This document shows positions 38,283 through 45,934 of a DNA stretch of 45,934 nucleotides, piece after piece. The stretch is from Nocardia gamkensis NBRC 108242 (GTDB lineage Bacteria > Actinomycetota > Actinomycetes > Mycobacteriales > Mycobacteriaceae), in assembly GCF_001612985.1 (NCBI RefSeq), contig NZ_BDBM01000060.1, positions 1 to 45,934 on the forward strand. The letters run 5' to 3'. A program made the translations under genes and the position numbers. How positions within the stretch are numbered: the stretch's first letter is position 1; each line of letters starts with the position of its first letter. The notes under the pieces are model-generated. The model had not been told where the DNA came from. It was given only the letters and a program-made list of their open reading frames with translations, and ran no database searches.

Positions 38283-39791
38283 TCAGGTCAGCGTGGGGAC
38301 CCGCACGCCCTGCCATGCGAGTCGTTTCGCCCGGTCCGGGTCGTGTTCCACACGCGTGGGGTAGTCGATGATCAACGTCGACCTGCGGGCCTCCGTGTAC
38401 GCGGGCCAGGACGGCAGCGGAGCTCCGGTGCGGGCGAAAGCCAGCCAGTTGTCCTGGAACTGATGGGTGACCGCCCGCAGTCCGCGCCGCCCGCCCGCGG
38501 CGGTGAAGGCCCGGCCGACCGGAGTGTCGCCGATGCCGAAGACCGCGATGAGGTCGGTCGCGTGCGTGGCGCCGAGCCCGGCCAGGTGCAGGGCGCGCGG
38601 GGCGAAGTCGTAGCGGTAGGCATAGGTCGGCGCGTACCTGCTGTGCCCTTCCATGACGGTCAGCGAAGGACGCCAGAAGGTGTAGTCGCCGCCCGCCTGG
38701 ATCGCGGCCTTCGGCTGGGGATAACCGGAATACGCCGCCGCGATCCGGGATTCGGCCTCGGCGTCGCGCCCGAGCGCGGTGCGCAGCCGCTCGGCGGTGG
38801 TGGGCAGTTCGTCGGCGAACCGGGCGAAGAGCGTGCCCTCGTCCCGGTTCGTGCCGATGATCAGCGGCACCTGGTGCGCGGAGCCCTCGGCGATCGCGTC
38901 GACCGGGGACAGGGGCAGGAACTCGCCGTCCACCACCGGACACACCGGAAATGCGCCCGGTTGTTCCCGCACCACCGCGCCGATGGTGCGATCGACGGCG
39001 CGGCGGATGTCGTTGGCACCTGCGGTGCGCAGCACGGTGTGCGCGGTGTCGGGCGTGGCGCCCAGCGCGGCGACACAGCGGCGCGCGAAGCCGCGGGACT
39101 CCTCGGGAGTGATCGCCCAGTCGGCGGGCGGGCTCTGCGAAATGGCCCGATGGAACAATCCCTTGGCCGCCGGGGTGGCCAGCAGACCGAGCACGGCGTG
39201 CGCGCCGGCCGATTCGCCGAAGATCGTCACGTTGCCGGGGTCGCCGCCGAAGGCCGCGATATTGGTGCGCACCCACTCCAGCGCGGCGAGCTGATCACGC
39301 AATCCGAGGTTCGAGTCGAAGGGATGCTCCGCGGTGCCGAATTCGCTGAAGTCGACATAGCCGAACGCGCCCAACCGGTAGTTCAGCGAGACCACTACCA
39401 CGTCGCCGCGCAGCGCCAGCCGCGCGCCGGAATACAGCCCGAGCGCGGAGGTGCCGATGAGGTAGCCGCCGCCGTGGATGAAGACCAGCACCGGACGCGG
39501 GCCCGCCGCCCGCGTCGCGGGCGCGGTGACATTCAGTGTCAGCGCGTCCTCGCTGGTCACCTGGTAGGCGCGCGGCCCGATCCGCGCCCCGGAACGGTGC
39601 TGCATCGCCGCGGAGGTGAATTCCGTCGCCGCCCGGACGCCGGACCACGGTTCGACCGGCTGCGGAGCGCGAAATCGCAGGTCCCCGATCGGAGGAGCCG
39701 CGTAGGGAATGGACCGCCAGCGCAGTACGCGGCGGCCCCGGCGGCCGCGGACGATTCCGTCGGCGGTCGCGATATCCGTTGTTGCCACCAT
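38283..39791 (-). CDS. Type B carboxylesterase/lipase family protein
   Basis: 502 residues from the ATG at 39791. The alpha/beta-hydrolase features are clear: RWRSIPYAAPPIGDLRFRAP, SEDALTLNVTAP, PVLVFIHGGGYLIG (oxyanion hole), YRLGAFGYVDFSEFG and TIFGESAGAHAVLGLL (nucleophile in GESAG). It hydrolyses carboxylic esters; no signal peptide, so it is likely cytoplasmic. The start lies 13 bases after the end of the flavin oxidoreductase gene, so the two are probably one transcript. Confidence 0.93.
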   Translation of the reverse strand: MVATTDIATADGIVRGRRGRRVLRWRSIPYAAPPIGDLRFRAPQPVEPWSGVRAATEFTSAAMQHRSGARIGPRAYQVTSEDALTLNVTAPATRAAGPRPVLVFIHGGGYLIGTSALGLYSGARLALRGDVVVVSLNYRLGAFGYVDFSEFGTAEHPFDSNLGLRDQLAALEWVRTNIAAFGGDPGNVTIFGESAGAHAVLGLLATPAAKGLFHRAISQSPPADWAITPEESRGFARRCVAALGATPDTAHTVLRTAGANDIRRAVDRTIGAVVREQPGAFPVCPVVDGEFLPLSPVDAIAEGSAHQVPLIIGTNRDEGTLFARFADELPTTAERLRTALGRDAEAESRIAAAYSGYPQPKAAIQAGGDYTFWRPSLTVMEGHSRYAPTYAYRYDFAPRALHLAGLGATHATDLIAVFGIGDTPVGRAFTAAGGRRGLRAVTHQFQDNWLAFARTGAPLPSWPAYTEARRSTLIIDYPTRVEHDPDRAKRLAWQGVRVPTLT

Positions 39792-39804
39792 CTGCAAATG
39801 GTAG

Positions 39805-41241
39805 CTACGGGCGCCGCGCCTCCAACAGGCGCAGCCAGAACTCGCTCACCGCGGGGAAGGCAGGCACGGCGTGCCAGAGGGTGGACAGCGGCACCCGGCC
39901 GACCACCGCGATCGTCGCCGCGTGCAATTGTTCGCCCACCTCGGGGCCGACGAAGGTGGCCCCGAGCAGCGTGTCGGTGGCGCCGTCGATCACCAGCTTG
40001 GCGTGACCGGCGTAGTCGTCGCGCGACAGCGCCGATCCGGCCACCGCGATGTCCAGTTCGACGGTCTCGACCGCGTGCCCGGCGTCGCGGGCCGCGGCTT
40101 CGGTCAAGCCGACGGAGGCGACCTCCGGCGCGGTGAACACCACCTGCGGCACCTTGCCGTGATCGGAGCTCGCGACGAATCGCGGATCGTCCAGCGGTCT
40201 GCTCTCTGCCCGTGCGGCGATCACGTCGCCGCACACCCGGCCCTGGTATTTGCCCATATGCGTGAGCGCGGCACGGTGGTTGAGGTCGCCCACCACATAC
40301 AGCCACTCGCCGTCGACCTCGCGGGCGGTGAGGTGGTCGTCCACCGCGACGTATCCATCGGGCAGCCCCACCGCGTCCAGGCCCAAGCCTTCGGTGGCGG
40401 GTGCGCGCCCGGCCGCCACCACGATCTCGTCCACCTCGAGCGCCGACTCGCCTTCGGGACCGCGCAACCGGACCGTGGCCGGACCGCCGTGGATCCACCC
40501 TTCACCGGTGTCCTTCGAGGCCGGGCGCTCGACGCCGGCGGGCTGGGTGCCGAACCGCACCCGCACCCCGGCGTCGGACAGCGCCCCCGCGACCAGATCG
40601 CGCGCGAACGGCTCGGCCGCGGCCAGCAGCGCCGAGCCGCGCACCAGCAGGGTGACCTCGGCGCCGAGCGCGGCCAGCCAGGTGGCCGCCTCCGCGGCCA
40701 CCACGCCGCCGCCCACGACGGCGACCCGGCGCGGCACCTCGTGCAGGTTGGTGACGTCGCGGGAGGTCCACGGCAGCGCGGCGCGCAGGCCGGGCACGTC
40801 GGGCACGTTCGCGATGGTGCCGGTGGCCAGCACCACGGCATGCCGGGCGCGCAACTGCCGCCCGGCGACCTCGACCGTGCGCGCGCCGGTCAGGCGGCCG
40901 GTGCCGCGCACGACGTCGATGCGGTTGCTCCGCGCCCAGTCGACCTGGCTGGAATCGTCATGGTCGTGCACGAAGGCGTCGCGCCGCCGCAGCACCGCCT
41001 CGACGTCCAGGCCGGTGGCCGAGACGCCCGGCATCGCCCGCGCGGCCGCCAGGACATGACCCGGCCGCAACAGCGCTTTACTCGGAACGCAGGCCCAGTA
41101 GGAGCATTCGCCGCCGACGAGTTCCCGCTCCACGATGGCGGCCGTGCGGTCGCTGCCCGCGACGGCGTAGGCGGCGGCGTTCTCACCCGCGGGGCCGCCA
41201 CCGATCACGATGACGTCGTAGTCGGTCGCTGTGCTCGACAT
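39805..41241 (-). CDS. FAD-dependent pyridine-nucleotide disulfide oxidoreductase
   Basis: 478 residues. VIVIGGGPAGENAAAYA binds FAD, GGECSYWACVPSKALLRPG contains the redox C-x4-C pair, VAVVGGGVVAAEAATWLAAL binds NAD(P), and LYVVGDLNHRAALTHMGKYQ is the second FAD motif. The C-terminal dimer domain has HAVPAFPAVSEFW, in place of the usual HAHPTxxE. It resembles dihydrolipoamide dehydrogenase and mercuric reductase, but the specificity is not evident. It probably forms an operon with DUF2630 upstream and the esterase downstream. Confidence 0.93.
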   Translation of the reverse strand: MSSTATDYDVIVIGGGPAGENAAAYAVAGSDRTAAIVERELVGGECSYWACVPSKALLRPGHVLAAARAMPGVSATGLDVEAVLRRRDAFVHDHDDSSQVDWARSNRIDVVRGTGRLTGARTVEVAGRQLRARHAVVLATGTIANVPDVPGLRAALPWTSRDVTNLHEVPRRVAVVGGGVVAAEAATWLAALGAEVTLLVRGSALLAAAEPFARDLVAGALSDAGVRVRFGTQPAGVERPASKDTGEGWIHGGPATVRLRGPEGESALEVDEIVVAAGRAPATEGLGLDAVGLPDGYVAVDDHLTAREVDGEWLYVVGDLNHRAALTHMGKYQGRVCGDVIAARAESRPLDDPRFVASSDHGKVPQVVFTAPEVASVGLTEAAARDAGHAVETVELDIAVAGSALSRDDYAGHAKLVIDGATDTLLGATFVGPEVGEQLHAATIAVVGRVPLSTLWHAVPAFPAVSEFWLRLLEARRP

Positions 41242-41249
41242 CGCCGCGC

Positions 41250-41495
41250 CTACTGCAGGTAGCCCTCGACCTGCGAGACCGTATTCGGCCGGACCCCGTC
41301 GGGAGACTCGCCCTGCTCGATCCGCGCCCGGCGATGGCGGAGCAGGTCCCAGGCCTGATCGAGCATCACTTCGAGTTCGGCCAAGCGCTGGCGCTCGGTC
41401 TTCGGGTCCAATTCGCCGCGAGTGGCCTGCGAGCGCAGCTGGTGCTCCTGGTCGACCAGTTCCTTGATACGCCCCAAGACGTCCTGTTCGCTCAT
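41250..41495 (-). CDS. DUF2630 family protein
   Basis: 81 residues. EQDVLGRIKELVDQEHQLR, ELDPKTERQRLAELEVMLDQ and AWDLLRHRRARIEQGESPDG match DUF2630, a small helical actinobacterial family of unknown function. The end contains GVRPNTVSQVEGYLQ, also typical. It lies eight bases upstream of the flavin oxidoreductase gene and 10 bases after the MocR regulator. Confidence 0.9.
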   Translation of the reverse strand: MSEQDVLGRIKELVDQEHQLRSQATRGELDPKTERQRLAELEVMLDQAWDLLRHRRARIEQGESPDGVRPNTVSQVEGYLQ

Positions 41496-41505
41496 GCGGA
41501 CCATG

Positions 41506-42876
41506 CTACGGCCGGGCGAGGCATTCCGCGGCGATCGGTGCGGCCGCGGTGAGCTGGGGCAAGGGCAGCGCCGTGTAACCGAGCGCGACGCCGAAGTGAT
41601 CACGGCGGGCTCCGAGGTAATACCTGGACAGGCCGTCGAGCGCGACGCCACGCGCCTGCCCCGCGGCGATCACGCGGCGCTCGGCCTCGGCCGACTGCAC
41701 CGGCACGACGACGTGCGAGCCCGCGTCGTCGCCGAGCACGCCGACGCCGCGGCGGCGCAACGCGGTCACCACCAGTGCCCGGCGCGGTGGCAGCGCGCGG
41801 CGCAGCCTGCGCAGGTGCCTGGCCAGATCGCCGTGCGCGGCGAAGGCGACCAGCACGCGCTGGCCCGCGGGGCTCGGACCGGTGCCGGTGCGCTCCCGGT
41901 GGGCGAGCACCGCTCCGGCGATCTCCGGAGTGGCGAGCAACCAGCCGACACCGAGGCTGGGGGACAGGATCTTGCTCATCGTACCCAGGTGGACGACCAC
42001 GTCGGGAGCTATGGTGGCCAGCAGCGGCAGCGGCGCGGTGTCGTAACGCAATTCGCCGTCGTAGTCGTCTTCGATGACGAAGATCCCGGCCGCGCGCGCG
42101 TGCTCGACGAGCTCGACCCGCCGCGCCGCGGGCATCCGCGCACCGAGCGGAAATTGATGCGCCGGAGTGCAATACACCGCCTTGATCCGGGCGGGCAGCA
42201 GGTCGACGCGCAGGCCGTGCGCGTCCACGGGGACCGGGACGACCTCGAGGCCTGCCGCCGCGAAGGCCCCCGCGGCGCGCTGATAGCCCGGATCCTCCAT
42301 GGCGACGGCATCGCCCGGCCGCAGCAGCGCCGCGGCCAATTCGCTCACGGCGGAGCTGGTCCCGGCGGTGGCGAGCAGCACGGTGTCGCTGCCGGCGCCG
42401 ATCCCGCGGTGGCGCAGCAGATGCTCGGTGACCGCCGTGCGGAACTCCGGCTCGCCCGCGCGGTCCTTGCGCACGAGCGGGTCGTGATCCGCGGCGGCGC
42501 GCCAGGCCCGTCGCCACGCGGCCGGGTCGATCGCGTCGACGCACGGCGCTCCCGGGGCGAGATCGAACAGCCGCGGCGCGACGGCCGGGTCGTGGACGGA
42601 ATCGGTGCGCGCGGGCGCGGCGGCCGGTGCGGTCGTCAGGTAGGTGCCGGAGCCGCGCCTGCCGCTGATCCAGCCTTCGGCGTGCAATTGGTCGTAGGCG
42701 GCGGCGACCACGGTCCGGCTGACGCCGAGCCGCCCGGCCAGCGCGCGGGTGGACGGCAGCCGATCGCCGCCGCGCAGCGGTCCGCCGGTCGCGGCGCGGC
42801 GCAGTTGTTCGGCGATCTGCACCGACAGCGGCTGCGCCTGGTCGCGGTCGAGATCGAGGGGAAGGTCCTCCAGCAC
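41506..42876 (-). CDS. MocR-type (GntR plus aminotransferase) transcriptional regulator
   Basis: 456 residues from a GTG with GAGGAG upstream. Residues 15-85 are a GntR winged helix (PLSVQIAEQLRRAATGGPLR, LPSTRALAGRLGVSRTVVAA, WISGRRGSGTYL). The remainder is a fold-type I aminotransferase domain (EDPGYQRAAGAFAAAG, FVIEDDYDGELRYD, GTMSKILSPSLGVGWLL with the PLP-binding Lys). MocR proteins bind PLP or PLP adducts and often control vitamin B6 or amine genes. It is divergent from a flavin split-barrel oxidase with direct repeats between them. Confidence 0.94.
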   Translation of the reverse strand: MLEDLPLDLDRDQAQPLSVQIAEQLRRAATGGPLRGGDRLPSTRALAGRLGVSRTVVAAAYDQLHAEGWISGRRGSGTYLTTAPAAAPARTDSVHDPAVAPRLFDLAPGAPCVDAIDPAAWRRAWRAAADHDPLVRKDRAGEPEFRTAVTEHLLRHRGIGAGSDTVLLATAGTSSAVSELAAALLRPGDAVAMEDPGYQRAAGAFAAAGLEVVPVPVDAHGLRVDLLPARIKAVYCTPAHQFPLGARMPAARRVELVEHARAAGIFVIEDDYDGELRYDTAPLPLLATIAPDVVVHLGTMSKILSPSLGVGWLLATPEIAGAVLAHRERTGTGPSPAGQRVLVAFAAHGDLARHLRRLRRALPPRRALVVTALRRRGVGVLGDDAGSHVVVPVQSAEAERRVIAAGQARGVALDGLSRYYLGARRDHFGVALGYTALPLPQLTAAAPIAAECLARP

Positions 42877-42887
42877 CGTTCTGCTCC

Positions 42888-42920
42888 TCGAAGTGGACTG
42901 CTGAAAATCATTCGAAGTGG
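42888..42920. promoter_or_regulatory. Direct repeat, candidate MocR binding site
   Basis: TCGAAGTGG occurs at 42888-42896 and 42912-42920 (24-base period) between the divergent MocR and oxidase starts. The second copy extends into the palindrome AAGTG-G-CACTT (42915-42925). Direct repeats about two helical turns apart are typical MocR targets. Confidence 0.6.
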
Positions 42921-42958
42921 CACTTTCATGATGCCATTCGCGGCCCGATGCTGAGTCC

Positions 42959-43633
42959 ATGACCGAAACAGCCGCCCCACGCACGCCGCTCTCGCCCACG
43001 CCGCGCAGCACGCCGACCCGGTTGACCGACCGCGCCAGGACCGATCGCGCCGACTTGGACGCGGTGCTCGACGCCGGGCTGATCTGCCACCTCGGCGTGC
43101 TGCTCGACGGCACGCCGGTCGTGCTGCCGACCGCCTACGGCCGCGACGGCGACACGCTCTATCTACACGGCTCGACCGGCGCGGGAAACATGCGCGCGGC
43201 CGTCGCCGCCGACATCTCGGTGGCGGTGACCCTGGTCGACGGCGTGGTCTACGCGCGTTCGGCTATGCATTTCTCGATGAACTACCGCTCCGCGGTCGTG
43301 CTCGGACGGGCTCGCGAGGTGACCGATCACGACGAGCGCCTGCACGGGCTGCGCGTGATCGTCGACCACGCGGCGCCCGGCGCGTGGTCTCGCGTGCGAC
43401 CCCCGAGCAAGAAGGAACTCGCCGCCACGAAAGTGCTCGCCTTCGACCTCACCGAGGCCTCGGTGAAGGTCCGGAGCGGCGGCCCGAAGGACGACCCGTC
43501 GGACATCGACAACGGGGGCGTGTGGGCGGGTGTCCTCCCGCTGCGCCAGACCTGGGACACCCCGATCGACTCCACGGACCTGGACCCCGGCGTTCGGGTT
43601 CCCTCGGATGTCCTGGAGCGCGCGGCCGGCTGA
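42959..43633 (+). CDS. Pyridoxamine-5'-phosphate-oxidase-like flavin split-barrel protein
   Basis: 224 residues. LDAVLDAGLICHLGVLLDGT, PVVLPTAYGRDGDTLYLHGS, NMRAAVAADISVAVTLVDGV and FSMNYRSAVVLGRAREV give the split-barrel FMN-binding fold (Pyridox_ox_2/NimA-like). It is divergent from the MocR regulator, which by family senses PLP, so a role in B6 or amine metabolism is likely; the actual substrate is unknown. Confidence 0.9.
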   Translation: MTETAAPRTPLSPTPRSTPTRLTDRARTDRADLDAVLDAGLICHLGVLLDGTPVVLPTAYGRDGDTLYLHGSTGAGNMRAAVAADISVAVTLVDGVVYARSAMHFSMNYRSAVVLGRAREVTDHDERLHGLRVIVDHAAPGAWSRVRPPSKKELAATKVLAFDLTEASVKVRSGGPKDDPSDIDNGGVWAGVLPLRQTWDTPIDSTDLDPGVRVPSDVLERAAG

Positions 43634-43717
43634 TCCGGCGCGTAGCTCGCACGGCCACTCACCTTTTGCATTCGGCTGGGGGCCGCGCGCTGCTGGACGC
43701 TCGGTGCGGTGCGCCGG

Positions 43718-44488
43718 TCAGAACCAGAACGCTGCGCCGTAACCCGTCGTTTGCGCCGAGGCCCTTTTCGAATCGGCCCGTACGGTGACAAACGGCATGG
43801 CCGAGGCCGGTGAAAGGCAGCCGCTGATATTCAACGGGGTATTGGTGTGTGCGAAGGTGTAAGGGAATTCGGAATCCCCGTCGATTTCGGCCGCGCCGAT
43901 CACCGCCGCCGTGACCGAACCGGGGGCCAGATTCACCGCGAGTTCGACGGCGACTCCCGCCTCGATGTCGAAGCTGGGCTGGATGCCGACGGCGGCGCCG
44001 ACGCTGACGCTCGGCGGCGCGGTCAGTTGCAGGGAGGGCATCATCATCTTCTGATCGGGCATCATGTTCATCTCCACGGAGGGCGCATCCCAGGTGAGGG
44101 AGCCCTCCAGGCCGAAGGAGGGCGCGATCCCGAAGTCGACACCGACGCTCGGCGAGATACCGATCGAGATGCCGTTGGAGATGTCGACCGCGCAGCCGAC
44201 CAGATATCCGATGGCGATTTCCCCTTCGCGCAGCGCCGAAGGGCCGTCGAGAGATACCGAGAAGTCTCCTGACACCTTCACCGCGTGCACGAAGGGAACT
44301 GCCGGCGGGATATCACCGCCCGCGGGCACGACATTGTTGGCGTTCGCCGACGCGATCAGATGCAGGCCACCGGAATTGATCTCTCCTGGCGCGGCGCCCG
44401 CCACGGAATCGGAGACAGCGAAAGCGCCGGTGGCGGCCACAACCACCGCTACGATCGCGGCGAGAGTACGCGAATGCTTTCGGTTCAT
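43718..44488 (-). CDS. MspA-family outer-membrane porin
   Basis: 256 residues. An N-terminal signal peptide (NRKHSRTLAAIVAVVVAATG, cleavage near AGA-APG) is followed by beta-rich sequence. GEIAIGYLVGCAVDISNGIS and GISPSVGVDFGIAPSFGLEG match MspA porins, and the end PLNISGCLSPASAMPFVTVR supplies the second conserved Cys. MspA proteins form channels in the mycolic-acid outer membrane. The central stretch with DQKMMMPSLQL and repeated PS motifs makes it longer than the usual 200-220 residues. Confidence 0.88.
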   Translation of the reverse strand: MNRKHSRTLAAIVAVVVAATGAFAVSDSVAGAAPGEINSGGLHLIASANANNVVPAGGDIPPAVPFVHAVKVSGDFSVSLDGPSALREGEIAIGYLVGCAVDISNGISIGISPSVGVDFGIAPSFGLEGSLTWDAPSVEMNMMPDQKMMMPSLQLTAPPSVSVGAAVGIQPSFDIEAGVAVELAVNLAPGSVTAAVIGAAEIDGDSEFPYTFAHTNTPLNISGCLSPASAMPFVTVRADSKRASAQTTGYGAAFWF

Positions 44489-44875
44489 CATGCTCCAGTC
44501 GAGTATCGATGGAATCGGAACTTCATGCGCGAAAGGCCTGCACGGCAAATGGGTCGTCGCGGCCCCCAGTCGGCCTACGCCGCAGACTTTATCGGGCGGT
44601 GCGGCCGACGGCGGTGATCACACCGACACGGCGAGTCGGCCGACCCGACCGATCGCGGTCGTCGGCGGCATTCGCGCGAACCGTCGGTGACCGGCGAGCG
44701 AAACCATCCGATTTCATACCAGGTCGCCGAAACTCTCCGCTGTTCGCCGAAATATTGCGCGTGTCGTCGAATTCGCCGCGGAGACCCGCGAGCCGGGTGC
44801 GCCCGTGGAGATGCCTGCGGCTCGGCGGGCGCGCCCGTGCGGATGACCGCGGCTCGGCGCGTCAGCCCGCGGGAA
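44489..44875. other. Intergenic region of about 390 bases
   Basis: This is the gap between the starts-side of the porin gene and the 3' end of the acyltransferase-like gene. It should hold the porin promoter. Apart from a near-duplicate 29-base direct repeat at 44799-44859, I see no gene: the open frames here have shadow-like composition and no ribosome binding site. Confidence 0.7.
44799..44859. repeat. Imperfect 29-base direct repeat, period 32
   Basis: Both units begin GCGCCCGTG and end GCGGCTCGGCG (44799-44827 and 44831-44859), with four mismatches in between. They lie 17 bases beyond the stop codon of the acyltransferase-like gene. Each is too short for a gene. Its role is unknown. Confidence 0.75.
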
Positions 44876-45934
44876 TCACCACGCGTCGGCGTGCAAGCCC
44901 GCGCAGTTCGCCGCGCGCAGCGCCAGCTCACGCAACGCGTCCGACGCGATCCGCGCCGGGTCCAGGCCGACCAGGCTCAGCACATAGTCGTCGCCGATTC
45001 GGCAGAGGTAGCCCGAGAGGCGGGTGCGGGGCAGTCGCGCGGCGGCCAGGCCGGGATGGATGGCGCGGGCAGCGACGCCGGTGCAGCGGTGCGGGCCGAG
45101 TCGGAGCAGCGAGGCGGGGAGCGTTCCGATGTTGGAGCACAGGATGTCCCGTTCGCCCGCGCCCTCGGACAGCGCGTAGGCCCAGCGGTCCGGAATCACC
45201 TGGAGGAGTTCTTCGGGCATGCCGCTCGGTGCGGACATGCGGTGCGCGTAGGCGGAACGGGCCAGTGCGCGGATCGTCGCCGGGGTGTCGGCGGGGGTGA
45301 TCGCGATGCGCGTCATGGCGAGGTCGTTGTCGACCCGGGGTTCGTCGCGGGTGTCGACGGGCAGGCTGGCTTCGATCGTGTCGCCGGGAAATCCGCTGTC
45401 CCAGAGCACGGTCGCGACAAGGTGGATGAACAGGCTGTTCGCCGTGCCGCCGTCGCGCGCCGCCACGCGGTCCCACTCGGCGGCCGGGCATTGCAGGACC
45501 GCGCTGTGCGTCGCGTTGCCCGCCCGGCGCGGCGGCTCGTCCCGGCGCGGCACGGCGGGTCGCCGCGGTATCCCGTGCCGCAGCGCGGCCGCGGTGCCGC
45601 GCAGGACGATCGACCACTGGCGCCGGGCGTCGGCCCAATCCGATTCCCGCGCGGACAGATCCGCCGGACGCACCCGGGCGCCGCCCAGCGCGTCGTCCAC
45701 CGCGAGCACCAGCGCGCGCCCGTCGGCCAGTGCGTGCGAACAGGTGAGGGAGACGACCGAACCGCCGTCGTCCAGCATCGCCGTCGACAGCAGCCACCCG
45801 GGACCGAATTCCGGATCGAGCCCGCCGCCCTGCGCGTCGGCCCAGTCGAACAGTCGCGCGACCGGGAGAACGTCCTCGGCGCGGTCGATCGGGTACGCGC
45901 GCACGTTCGGGCGCCAGGCCCGGCGCGCGCCCGG
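44876..45934 (-). CDS. HxxxD-type acyltransferase / condensation-like protein, 5'-truncated
   Basis: 353 codons remain open to the right edge, so the start is outside. The centre has SLTCSHALADGRALVLAVDD, the HxxxDG catalytic motif shared by condensation domains, PapA acyltransferases and wax-ester synthases. VDTRDEPRVDNDLAMTRIAI and DILCSNIGTLPASLLRLGPH resemble the DFGWG-side segment of these folds. It probably transfers an acyl group from CoA or a carrier, or builds a lipid ester; the substrate is not readable. Confidence 0.75.
   Translation of the reverse strand, partial: PGARRAWRPNVRAYPIDRAEDVLPVARLFDWADAQGGGLDPEFGPGWLLSTAMLDDGGSVVSLTCSHALADGRALVLAVDDALGGARVRPADLSARESDWADARRQWSIVLRGTAAALRHGIPRRPAVPRRDEPPRRAGNATHSAVLQCPAAEWDRVAARDGGTANSLFIHLVATVLWDSGFPGDTIEASLPVDTRDEPRVDNDLAMTRIAITPADTPATIRALARSAYAHRMSAPSGMPEELLQVIPDRWAYALSEGAGERDILCSNIGTLPASLLRLGPHRCTGVAARAIHPGLAAARLPRTRLSGYLCRIGDDYVLSLVGLDPARIASDALRELALRAANCAGLHADAW

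Noticed and set aside
38343..40136. Plus-strand open frame of about 600 codons
   Set aside because: It lies opposite the esterase and flavin oxidoreductase genes, both with complete catalytic motifs; its composition is that of a shadow frame.
44575..44931. Arg-rich minus-strand open frame in the porin-acyltransferase gap
   Set aside because: No ribosome binding site or recognisable domain, and it overlaps the repeat and the 3' end of a real gene.

Overview
This is a high-GC actinobacterial chromosome segment. Its gene content fits the mycolic-acid group best: an MspA-type porin, giant NRPSs, an encapsulin with a DyP cargo, and XRE regulators paired with GNAT genes. Nocardia or a close relative is my inference from gene content and codon style, because no rRNA or other marker gene is present. 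I saw no tRNA, rRNA, CRISPR array, insertion sequence or attachment site.

Region 1 (1-14511) is the 3' part of one giant non-ribosomal peptide synthetase gene that enters from beyond the left edge. The order is (A)-T / C-A-T / C-A-T / C-A-T-E / C-degenerate A stub. There is no final carrier or thioesterase domain. Small in-frame repeats are inserted in a C, a T and an E domain, and one A domain is a codon-usage mosaic. A strong hairpin follows the stop.

Region 2 (14680-21600) holds small accessory genes: two Uma2-type (DUF820) genes, a DUF1772 membrane protein overlapping a peroxiredoxin-like gene with a divergent TetR regulator, an SGNH hydrolase divergent from a MarR regulator, a 3' remnant of a TetR gene, an NmrA-like oxidoreductase and a WYL-domain repressor.

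Region 3 (21606-27554) is a compact operon: APC permease, two DUF1989 proteins and a urea/guanidine-carboxylase-like protein, with a divergent TetR regulator and two matching operator-like sites. The carboxylase consists of the carboxyltransferase half only. Its biotin carboxylase and biotin carrier domains are absent, and no allophanate hydrolase lies nearby.

Region 4 (27565-32082) has lower GC and looks like an accessory island. Four unrecognised minus-strand genes, one with a nuclease-like motif and a long charged coiled coil, face an XRE/TPR regulator that is translationally coupled to a GNAT acetyltransferase.

Region 5 (32105-45934) is mostly housekeeping or conserved: a PH-domain membrane protein, encapsulin plus DyP peroxidase carrying a C-terminal loading peptide, a cupin, thyA-folA, cobF, an Fpg/Nei glycosylase, a type B carboxylesterase beside a flavin disulfide oxidoreductase, DUF2630, a MocR regulator divergent from a flavin split-barrel oxidase, an MspA porin, and the 3' part of an HxxxD acyltransferase-like gene running off the right edge.
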